DNA of 64,000 nt from Apostichopus japonicus (lineage: Eukaryota; Echinodermata; Holothuroidea; Aspidochirotida; Stichopodidae), in NCBI RefSeq assembly GCF_037975245.1, contig NC_092575.1, positions 21,529,841 to 21,593,840 of the forward strand. The letters are read 5' to 3'. Below are positions 36,502-46,111 of the stretch, piece by piece. Position 1 is the stretch's first letter, and each line of letters opens with the position of its first letter. A program made the position numbers and the translations under genes. The notes under the pieces were generated by a model that saw only the letters and a list, made by a program, of their open reading frames with translations, did no database searches and had not been told where the DNA came from.

Positions 36502-36530
36502 CGATGACAAATTTGAAAAATTTGTCATCG
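36502..36530. repeat. Perfect 13-bp hairpin
   Basis: CGATGACAAATTT and AAATTTGTCATCG are separated by only GAA. It has no T-run typical of a polymerase III terminator nearby, so transcription is not implied. Confidence 0.9.
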
Positions 36531-36689
36531 AAGTTATGTTTTTCACTTTTTAAGCAAAAGTATCTGATCCATTAATTTGAACACAGAACGACGTTTCTTA
36601 TTTGATTCTGTCATTTGATGTGGACGGCTCTTTCAGTGCATTTGCTAAGAGTGAATCGAACCCCCTAAAAGGGACACATAGCCTGTGGG

Positions 36690-36925
36690 GTCAATGATTG
36701 ACCTAGTTTCTTGCATGGGTATATAGCTGTTCATCATCATGCAGGGGTTGCCAAGAATTAACCATTATTTAGCTAAGAGATGGTTCATCTTAATAACAAC
36801 TAGTGACATACAGAAAGCTGTGATCTGTATCGTACAAACAGTAATCACTGCATGTGTTAATTGAAAAGCCATGGGGTTACGTTAATTAGACAAAATAACA
36901 CTGGTATATATTGACCTGGAAATTT
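36690..36925. promoter_or_regulatory. Candidate enhancer
   Basis: Non-repetitive stretch with TGACCTAGTTTC, GAATTAACCATTATTTAGC, TGTTAATTGAAAAGCC and ACGTTAATTAGAC. Motif density is the only evidence. Confidence 0.18.
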
Positions 36926-37323
36926 CTTGATGTGTTAATAATTGCCACAGTGAGTTCTGTCAGCACAGCATATCGAGGGTTTCCTTCTGTCAGAACTGGC
37001 ACAACCAGTTCATTTGGTTTACGGCTAAGCTGTCGATTATAGATATATTTCAGCCCCGAATTTTATATGCATATTATGCCAGCATGTGTAATTTCTTTAA
37101 TGGAACAGGCTTTTTTGGATGGCACGTACACTAGGATTCTTTGAAGGTCCCCTGAACCTTTAGGAAAGTCTTTGCATTTCAAGTCTAGCTAGCATGCTAA
37201 TATTTGGAAGCCATAATATTAGGAAGATCATAATATTAATATTAAGTTAGACTGTGTTTACTATATAAGCTGATTAGTTTAATAGCATGCACCCTCACGT
37301 GGTTGTTTATTATAGTGTTAAAT

Positions 37324-37684
37324 TTAAGGCATCGAAGACTCGCCCCAAACCGTGTGCAGCGCTCTGAAAAAGTTAACTTTCCGTTGCTTGCAAGTGAAGT
37401 TTTCTGCTTGTCGCTACAAAATGCAGACAGTAATGAAACATTGTTATCTTTAGCTGGACCTGAGATGTCCATCGCTGTATTGTTTGTACAGTGTGCTGTG
37501 GGTATTGACCGCAGCTGTATGTACTGACTGTACACTAGTGTCTAATTACGGACGGTAGCAAGCTGTGTGTGTATTTTCTGCGATCGATGGTGGTGTCTAA
37601 CACTTCTGTCACACCTCATTGGAAACTAGGTCAGATTACTGGCATGAGAGGTTTCTTTGTGCGCGGGTCTTCACACCCTTTCAT
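37324..37684 (+). mobile_element. TTAA-A MITE, complete copy
   Basis: 361 bp. The left end is TTAAGGCATCGAAGACTCGCC at 37324. The right end is GCGCGGGTCTTCACACCC, followed by TTTCA, so the right TTAA has mutated to TTCA. The interior aligns with the 15499 copy throughout. Frames on both strands recur in other copies and are not genes. Confidence 0.9.
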
Positions 37685-37954
37685 TGTAACTATAGCCAAG
37701 TCAGCTATTACTTTAAACAGTAACTTATAACATCTACTATTGCTATATATGTCACCAGAAGGCAACAGCTGGATTAGTGATTCCTTGCCACATCTCACAA
37801 TAATTAGAAACATTTCAATAACGCTGCATGCATGCCAGATTTTCAAGTGGACTATATTGTTGATGTATTATTAACGTGATCAATATGCTTTTTGCACTAT
37901 ATACCCATCAATTTCATTCAAACCTTTAAATTCTTGGAATTATCATGTTCACAC

Positions 37955-38290
37955 CGTATTCAGACTTTTGACCTCTTTTGACCTCAAATGACCTTTGATA
38001 TCTACAAAAACCAGCAGGAATCCTACACTCACTACAGATACTAAATATTAGTAAGCTGATGCATCCATGCAGAACTTGTTTAATAAGATTTTAAGACTTT
38101 GATTTCAAAACGCACAGATATTCCCCCTCCTTTTGACCTCAAATGACCTATGATATCTACAAAAAACCAGCAGGAATCCAGAACTATAACTATTAGGTGG
38201 ATCCAAATACTGTGTATGGGTAAGCCCCATCCATGCAGACCTTGTTAAAGAATTTCTTAGACTTTTGTTTTAAAACATACACACATAATT
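37955..38290. repeat. Two-copy tandem repeat (155 bp) with DR4 half-sites
   Basis: The two units share TTTTGACCTCAAATGACCT, GATATCTACAAAAA, CCAGCAGGAATCC, CATCCATGCAGA and CTTGTT. Unit 1 has TGACCT at 37969, 37979 and 37989; unit 2 has it at 38134 and 38144. Each pair is spaced by four bases. Confidence 0.85.
37969..37994 (-). promoter_or_regulatory. Three AGGTCA half-sites in DR4 spacing
   Basis: On the minus strand three AGGTCA sites follow at 10-bp steps, i.e. two overlapping DR4 elements, the spacing bound by thyroid-hormone-receptor/LXR-type RXR heterodimers in animals. The match is exact; binding is inferred. Confidence 0.4.
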
Positions 38291-38626
38291 CACATATGTA
38301 TACACACATGCCTTTTATTATCGTTGTGTGGATTCCTTTTGCTTTCAGCAAGAATCAATAATGAAATACTACCGCACTTACACTGTCTTAACATATGTTG
38401 TCAACAGCAACACTTTCAAACATCGTACCATGCATGTCCCATTTAAACGACATTGAAAATTACATCAACTTAGAACCTTTTACTGTCAAAACAAATTCCG
38501 ATTCGGTACTGAAAATTTGAAAGCTGATAGCAGGCCAATTCCCTGGCCTTATTAAGGGTTGTATCAATATTCAACTAGTTGGGAGCACAATTTCAACGCT
38601 CCCAGAGAGAAAACAAATTGATAACG

Positions 38627-38789
38627 ATGCTCCGAAAGCCAAAAATAGACAAGAAATTTCACTCGTTTTTTTCGTGCTCTTTCGCCGATATCGGCACCCC
38701 ATCCTCTAAAATCAAATTAAGGAAAGTTTTTAAAAGATCTTTTCTTCGATCGCAGCAAGGGCAGCAGCAGCAGATCGGTGACTCCAAAA
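38627..38789 (+). CDS. Candidate first coding exon, unrecognised
   Basis: The exon would start at ATG (38627, context AACGATGC) and end at a donor, AAAA then GTGAGT, at 38790, giving 54 codons plus one base. The peptide is basic and serine-rich (MLRKPKIDKKFHSFFSCSF near the start) and ends in a CAG-encoded QQGQQQQ run. The frame is open further upstream and for 31 codons past the donor. The neighbourhood to 39200 is richer in CpG than the flanks (TCGCCGATATCGG, GATCGGACGCAGCG), as at some promoters. No family was recognised and no downstream exon was found, so chance remains likely. Confidence 0.22.
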
Positions 38790-40479
38790 GTGAGTCAAAT
38801 TCTATTTATTATTTAACAGCCTCATCATCCAGTCAATCACATCCCTGTAATGAAAGGAACAGAGCCAATATATGGATGCTTTAGGCAGCGCTCAACATTT
38901 GGAGCTGATTATCGGTGAAAATTCCGATGTTACTCGATACGGAAATTCCGTGCTACCGATTCAGTTCATATACGTTGATTTGGTTTATAGTTTAGCTTAG
39001 TTTAGTTTGGGGGGTCGAGAGGGGCAAATAGTCCCTCCGTAGGCGGCCTGTCTATATTAGATGGTGATCACGGGTACGTCTGAACACTGCACTCGGTACG
39101 TGTTCAATTTGTAATGATGTACGTTCAGATCGGACGCAGCGATTTGAACCGTGCGAGAATCTGGGAGGATGAGAACCCGTAATATATGTAATGTAAGCAC
39201 TTAGAAGCTCGGGGGGGGGGGGGGTTGACCTAGGATCAGTGGTGACCTTTCAACTTCCCTTGCCCATGGTTACGCACAGCAGAATTAATCGGCATTAGTA
39301 GCAGTACTGCACGTAACACACAGTTTACAATTTTCAACACCTTTCCTTCTATTATATATATGTTAAAAAGAAAACGTCATATTTCTGTTCAATGATTGTG
39401 AGCGTAGCCTGTGATACAGAGCAAATGGTCAGAATCAATTTAATTACTGAACACCGAGTGAGCGAGGGGTCTCATCTGTTATATCACCGCAGACCTATTG
39501 GAACTCTGTTTAGAAATAGCTGTACACAGAATCCTCAAATCCTCTTGCGATTCTGAAAATAACTTTCTGGAGGATTCTTTAAATCCAATTGACATTTTTG
39601 GAAAGAACAACCGACTGGGGCAGTCATTCCCATTCTTTCACAACCAAACCCTCTGAGAAAAAGATAACAAGATCACCCATTAACCTCTATACTGTCAGCT
39701 TTTCTGCAACTTGAGACAATGACCTATAGTGTTCCCAACCTTATAGGAAAAGCTGATTGAAATCGTTTAAAATGTCAAGATGAACTAGCTTGGCCGGTCA
39801 AGCTCAGGTTTGTTTTAAACAATACAGAAGAGGCAAACAGACAATGGTCGCTATTTCTAACTTGCTTTTAGTATTTATCGTGATCAATAATTATTTGATG
39901 AAAATGTATCAGTAACTGAGCAAAGTACTAAAATGTTTGAGAACTGAATGATATAATTTTAAATACTTAATAACTGATCAAATTACTTCATCAAGATGAA
40001 TTCACTTGACCAGTGAAAGAACTCTCTAGGAGGCTAAAAATCAGTTATATTTATAGAACAATTTCTATCTTATTTTAATTCATAAATATTCCAAATTTTT
40101 GGTAATATTGGAGATCTACTTGAAGACCAAATACAATTAACAGATTGCATATTGATCCCAGGTGAGCAATAGTTCATAAGAATAGACCGCCAGAACTAAA
40201 CTAGGACATTGTTAAATTTCCTTTGAAAATGAATTGAAAGAAGTTATAAAATGTCAACGAAATAAATGTAGAGGAAAATTGTTATTCTTTGGGACAATTT
40301 ATGCCATTTTATGAATAAAGTCTACTCGAATTCAGGTTAGGCCTGGACTCAACTCGAACCCTGGAAGGAATCTATGTTATTTTCATTGCCTACTATAAAA
40401 CACACTGTAAGCAATTACGCCCGAATTCTTGTCATATTTGGGTTAATATTATAAATGTGTTGATGTTATCATAATGGAG
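38790..40479. other. Intergenic, no gene seen
   Basis: CpG-richer to about 39200; a G run at 39212-39225. A minus-strand frame of about 44 codons crosses 39060-39180. A GGTTCAAATC string there is not a tRNA T-arm because its stem does not pair. Confidence 0.45.
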
Positions 40480-40640
40480 CATTAATTCTCCTGTTTGCCA
40501 AGGTCATTCAGATTGGTTGCCTCAGTGATTTCAACCTCCTGAAATTGGGTTTCTTTTATGTTCCTGGAGCAATTAATCCACCATTGTTTTGTTAACATCT
40601 ATATTAATTGCTTCTTTATTGCAAAAGAACCTGCAATGGG
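40480..40640. promoter_or_regulatory. Candidate enhancer
   Basis: Compact cluster of GGAGCATTAATTCTCC, CAGATTGGTTGCC, GAGCAATTAATCCACC, CATTGTTTTGTTAAC (SOX/forkhead type) and ATTAATTGC. GGAG..ATTAAT..CTCC is also a short palindrome. Motif evidence only. Confidence 0.25.
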
Positions 40641-40695
40641 CTCTATGTGGACGGTTGCCAGCCGATGTTTAAAGTGTGTGTTTTTTTTTTCAAAG

Positions 40696-40892
40696 CAGTG
40701 GCGGAGCTAGGGGGATTGGTCAGGGGGTAGAGAATGGTCTGTATCTAAGCGGAGCGCCACCACAGGTTGGCGCGGAGCGTACAGAAATTTTTTGAGTAAA
40801 GATTCTCCCTAGATCGCCGGAAATGACCCTTTCCGGGCCTTGCTAATTGGCAGATAATGTGACAAATGGACAGTATGGACGCTCCGCCACTG
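40696..40892 (+). mobile_element. hAT-2 MITE, short copy
   Basis: 197 bp between perfect 8-bp target duplications (TTTCAAAG at 40688-40695 and 40893-40900). The ends are CAGTGGCGGAGCTAGGGG and ATGGACGCTCCGCCACTG. About 200 bp present in the 26037 copy are missing internally, while the shared module at about 40741-40817 is kept. Confidence 0.93.
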
Positions 40893-40900
40893 TTTCAAAG

Positions 40901-41890
40901 TCCTTCTGCACATGTATGTATTCCACACGTATGTCAATAGGTGTTTGTAACTAAGTGAAAGAATCATGCCATCTTCGAGGGCATGTCACTATCGGAATTA
41001 AGTTAGATATCGCATGGGTAAGGAAAGCTAGCTGATGAAAATAATATGTGCTGAAGATGTCAGTACCCAATTTAGTTTAATTTTACATTATTATTCAATG
41101 CAGGCAAGTTCAGGGGGTGGCAGGGGGAGGAGGGGTAGAAAAAAAAGTTGGAATTAAATTTTAAACTTTTCTTTTCTTTGTCATGTCCACAGTTCCTCCA
41201 GATAAACCCATCCATTACCTGTAAAGTTCTTTATAATTCAAACATGCAGGGTGGGGGAGGAGGTACCTAGATCAGATCAGCCAATACTCTTTTAACTCTA
41301 TTAATAAACCAAAATGCTGGTACACAAGAGAAGTTTTGGAAGATTCTGTGTCAATGTCACACACTTGAATCCTTTTTACGCATTCACAAAACTTATCGGC
41401 GGGCACATGTAAAATACACCTTTCTTTACTAGTTCCCAACCTTTATGTCCGTGATCTACCAGAGACGTGGCATTCTTCATGTCAACAGAACAGATTCACA
41501 GCATCCTCTCACTATCAACAAGACGACATACCAATCAATAGCGCAGGTTTACATCCAGCCCGTAATTTATGGGGTATCCCACTCCACTTCATTGATTGCA
41601 ACTCTTCACCGTTGCACATGTTGTAAACACCTAAATGTTTGAGAGAACCTAGCTACAGAATCGCTTGATAGAATCACGATTAAGTTTTATATTTCTTATG
41701 ACTTGATTGAGACGAGAGAAATACAGAATAGGAGCTGTCTGCGGAAAGTAATCAGTCAAAACAAATTTATAATATTTATGTTGTGAGCATATTCAAATTG
41801 GGGGGCTGGGGGTAGGGAGAATGGGGTGGGGAGAATTAGGGGGAGGAGGATCTCTGTGTCGGTTGGTTTATTGCCTGTGATGTGTGGGAT
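40901..41890. other. Intergenic, G-rich patches
   Basis: G-rich tracts lie at about 41110-41145 and 41799-41860 (GGGGGGCTGGGGGTAGGG), quadruplex-capable. No gene was recognised. Confidence 0.5.
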
Positions 41891-42300
41891 GAACACTTGG
41901 TAACCTTACACACTTTGAAAGATAAAATGTGCTATCGAAGAAGTATCAATTCAAATTACATGTGTGCGATGAATTGAACTTATTAACACTTGGTTACTTA
42001 AACACTTTCATTGAGAATCGGAACAAGTTTACTATAAACATTATAGAGCAAGTATCAATTTGCATCTTGTATATGCGATGAATTCAACTTGTATTGACAC
42101 TTGGACACTTACTTGGACACTTAATTGAGACATTTGGAACCAGGTTTGTTCTAACACAGAACAAGTATCAATTATCAATTATTGTGATTCATATAAAATG
42201 AAATTTAACTGACACTTGGTTACTTGAACATTTGACACATTAAGGAAGGTACAGTATTTGGTTATAGCGTTCAAAATATGTATCAATATTTGTGCACCTC
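41891..42300. repeat. Degenerate tandem repeat, about 110 bp, three to four units
   Basis: Units share AACACTTGGTTACTT, GAACAAGT or GAGCAAGTATCAATT, and ATGCGATGAATT.AACTT. Spacing is irregular and each unit carries its own deletions, so the array is old. Confidence 0.75.
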
Positions 42301-45204
42301 ATATGAACAGGATTATTTTTCTGTCAAAACTGATTTTCCCATGGTGCAAATTTAAGCATTCCTGATTTCATACAAACATGCCAACTGCACCGTTAATTAT
42401 GACCTCCCCTCCCAGCCTCTACCATTCCACCTTCATATCATGATTTGACTGATGAAAATTTAAAAAATACCTAGTTCTCTCAAAAATTTTATTACTATTT
42501 TTGTCATTTATGTCCTATTTACTGTACTCATGTAACCAACCCAACAAGAGGCATGTTTTCTTAAACACCGGAAATTGTATTAACCATTTGATAAACACAA
42601 GAGCCAAGCAGCTCTCTTCAAACTTTGATTTATTTATAGCCTTTCTGCGATGCTCATGTATATATTTGAACGGCTCAAAATTCAACATTTAACTTCACAT
42701 GGCGAAATTTTCCCTTTCAAGCTTAATCGATGAAAAAACTTGAGAAATGGAATATTGCATGAATTGTCGATGCCAAGAATAAACTGTGGACAAAATTATC
42801 AACATCATAAGAACGGAGAATGTTTAGAACAGGATCACTTTCTCTCATCCAGCTTCCCCAAACTCCTTTTAAATTTAATCACTTTTTGCATTCACCATGA
42901 GTTAGGTTTCACAAAACAACTTTTACGAGCGGACATAAATTTCCATTTCAATCCGGTTCGTCTGCGGGATATGGTTACCATGTCGGTGAAGATCATTTTG
43001 CTCTCCACGTCCCATTCACAGAATGACATTTCGGAGCAATCGACCGTTATAAGGAAGGGAATATTTGCGAGGTAAGAAAAGCAACAAAAAAAAAACCCCC
43101 GAGAAATATGACAGGACATCTGTCCATGCTCCGTTGCTAAAGACCGGCACCGTTAAAATATCGGGCATTCGATGACTCTCCCCGGGCTGCAGTTGATATC
43201 ATAGTCAACTATTAACATTAAAACTGATCTCGAAGGGAATATGTTGTAAATCCACTTTGTAGATTGAGGCTTGTATTACGGATACAAGACTTCAATCCTT
43301 GAAAACTGAGTGAGTTTGCAGATGTGATTTCATGGAATCTGCAGTCCTTATAAGTTCAAAAAAAAAAATATATATATATATAAAGCCTGCATGAAAGTAG
43401 AAGTGTTTATATGTAGAAGCGAAGAAAGAGAAGGCCTAGGGGACAGAGGGAGAGAAAGAGGGGGAAGGGAGTGGCTGTTGGGGAGATATATGGGGGTAAG
43501 GAATGACCTACTTTGCTTAACTATATTGTTGGAACATGGCGTAAGAATTTGAAAAATTAAAAAAAAATTAAAATCCATCAATGAATTCCTAGAGCTAGAT
43601 GGAAATCACTGACAGATTCCAGATACATTTCCCGATTTAAAATTAACCCCCTCCCCTCCCCACCCAACCCCCCCCCCAAAAAATATATAAACAATAACAA
43701 GCTTTTGTAATTCCTGACCAACTATTTAAGTGACTGTTTGGAATTTCATCCCATTTGAAACATTAACGGGTTCACTTTGACACTTTCAAACTATATGAGT
43801 ATGATCATGTCATGTCAGTCACAATTATTTCATTGAGAAAGTTGAAAATTTTCTGCATTTTGCTTCATTGTATTGGAAATGCAACTTGACCTGCAATTGA
43901 CTACAACAATCCTTGAACGTTCAATTGATATCAGAGGAATTACAAAAAAAGTGTTCCCTTTTAACGAACTTCGACACACAATGTGCTGAGCGCAGAAAAA
44001 TTGACAAAATGACAATTTAGCTGAAAAAAAAAAAAATCAAAATAGAGTGTACCTGTATATGATTTATATCACATGAAAAAACAGTTCTGATCTTCTTTTT
44101 TTTAATCAAATTTATACACCACCCCACATACCATACTCCCACCTTCACCCCCCCGGCTCCCCCCCCCCCCGGCTCCCTCCCAACCTCCCACATGCTTATC
44201 CATCTGCCATAGTCAATTCTTTACTGTTCCAAATTTGTCAGTTAATATAAATGGAAAAAAAAAACATTAAAATATGAACTAAGGTTTACTCTACCATAAG
44301 TATGAAGACCTAAACTGCCTCTCCCATACCTTGAAACCCAACCCACCACCCTCCCCATGCCCCCCCCCCATTAATTGCCAGACCCTTCAAATAACAGCCC
44401 TGTCCACACAATTTTGAGGTGACTTTGAAAACAATCCCTGTTCTGGCTCTTTATAAGTGTTCATTTTAATGCTGGTATTCTTTTTCAACCATCAACATAA
44501 GTAGCACAATTATTTACTATTATAATCACCATTTATCATTTTTATTACTTCCCCTTCTAAATCTTGATTCTCTTTTCTGTTCTCAAATATTCATTGATTA
44601 TATCTTTATCTTAAAAAAAATTATTAATAAATTTAAAAAAAAAATATTGATAACTTTTTTTTTTAACAAAAATAAGAATAATAAAAAATTGGAAGACTAC
44701 CATAATTAACCTTCAGAAATAGGTACAATATCAATTAAATCTCTTGACAGATTTTGGCACCACTAAAACCGTCTTCAGTTTAGACTTTTTTTGTTGTTTG
44801 GACATTTCAAGCTCCACCGACTTCAGACCGTATACAGGAAATGTTAGCTCGTCTTTTGTGATTTTGTTTTAATGGAAGTTTATGATAGGAACATGACGTG
44901 TTAAGATGGAGCTGGCCTTGTACGTGACCAATCAACGATATTCCTCTAGTAGTTGCTTGCAGCTACCAAATCAATACATGTATCTCTAACCACCATCAAG
45001 TTATTTCCCTCTAATTTCTGATAGAAGGTCGCTTACGGCTGGCGGAAACAATGACTTCCCATAAGGCAAAATAATTATAAATAAATCTGTGTCGTCAAGC
45101 TTGTCAAAAAAAACAAAAAAATAGCATCGTTTTAAAAGATAATGGAACAGGGAAGTTTAAATAATGTACTAATGGCCTGATACGAAAGATAATATCAAAG
45201 TTTA
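42301..45204. other. Intergenic; one weak exon-like spot
   Basis: A plus frame at 42740-43075 contains ATG at 42971 and meets a donor-like GAG then GTAAGA at 43072. It would give a 33-codon first exon (MVTMSVKIILLSTSHSQND and on). Evidence is very weak. Also present: an (AT)n patch at 43370-43382, AG-rich DNA at 43410-43490, and C runs at 43657-43677, 44150-44172 and 44362. Confidence 0.35.
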
Positions 45205-45369
45205 AAATTAAAAACTACAGTATGAAATGTTTCACAGAAGGTAATGGGGGTGGTACTGAAGACCTAAGAAAGCATATAATTTGGATGTGTGACTCGATTA
45301 ATTCACTTTGGCTTTGAGTACAACGTTTCTGTATGCTGCCATGTTGGACGAATCTAACCGTAATAGTAA
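45205..45369 (+). repeat. Dispersed repeat shared with 12945-13088
   Basis: Landmarks TACAGTATGAAATG, GGTACTGAAGA and GGATGTGTGA recur in order. The homology ends at the target duplication of the following hAT-1 MITE, so the MITE landed at or near the end of this repeat. Confidence 0.6.
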
Positions 45370-45663
45370 CAGGCGCGTAGCCAAGGGGGGGGCGAAGGGG
45401 GCAGCCGCCCCCCCTTGAGCATATTTTTAAAAAATGTTTTTAATGTTTTTATGATATCACTAGTATTTTCAAAAGAGAAAATGCTAAGATGCAACTTACA
45501 AGGCCTGCATGGGAAGTGCCATTTCCAGCAATCTGGGAGGCATTTACAGCCAAAATTTTCTTGTACGCTTCGCGCCAACTATGGTGGCGCTACGCTTAGA
45601 TAGTTTGCAATGCTGAATCTACAGTTTCGCCCCTCCCTTGGCAAATTCCTGGCTACGCACCTG
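45370..45663 (+). mobile_element. hAT-1 MITE, copy 2
   Basis: 294 bp with CAGGCGCGTAGCC and GGCTACGCACCTG ends. A perfect 8-bp target duplication, AATAGTAA, lies at 45362-45369 and 45664-45671. It is close in sequence to copy 1 at 4166. The preserved duplication points to a recent insertion. Confidence 0.95.
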
Positions 45664-45821
45664 AATAGTAATTACCTACTTTGCGATCCGTGTTAAAGTC
45701 ATTGCCGACATTGCAATCTGTAAGTCGGTAAGAGTGACTCCGTAGTTTTCCCTTTCGGGAAACCACAACAGGTGAAAAAAAATTATGACCTTGGACGTTT
45801 TCTGAATTAATATTTCTTTAT

Positions 45822-46111
45822 CAGGCGCGTAGCCAAGGGGGGAGCAAAGGTAGCGACTGCCCCCCTCAAGCATATTATTTTTGTATGTTTTTAAGATATC
45901 GCTATTAGTTTCAAGGTTAGATGCAACTTACAATGCCTGGGAAGTGCCATTTCCAGCGATCTGGGAGGCATTTTCAGCCAAAATTCCCTTGTACACTTTG
46001 CGCCAAATCCTGGTGGCGCTACACTTAGATAGTTTGCAATGCCTTATCTACAGCTCTGATAGTTTGCCAATAGATTCGCCCCTCCCATGGCAAACTCCTG
46101 GCTACGCGCTG
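45822..46111 (+). mobile_element. hAT-1 MITE, copy 3
   Basis: 290 bp, same orientation as copy 2 and 158 bp after it. The ends are CAGGCGCGTAGCC and GGCTACGCGCTG. The target duplication is TTCTTTAT at 45814-45821 and TCCTTTAT at 46112-46119 (one mismatch). It is more diverged than copy 2. Confidence 0.93.

Noticed and set aside
37242-37535. 97- and 74-codon frames in opposite directions
   Set aside because: They are the interior of a TTAA-A MITE; similar short frames recur in the copy at the window start.
39120-39180. tRNA-like GGTTCAAATC string on the minus strand
   Set aside because: The bases around it cannot form a T-stem, and no matching D- or anticodon arm was found.
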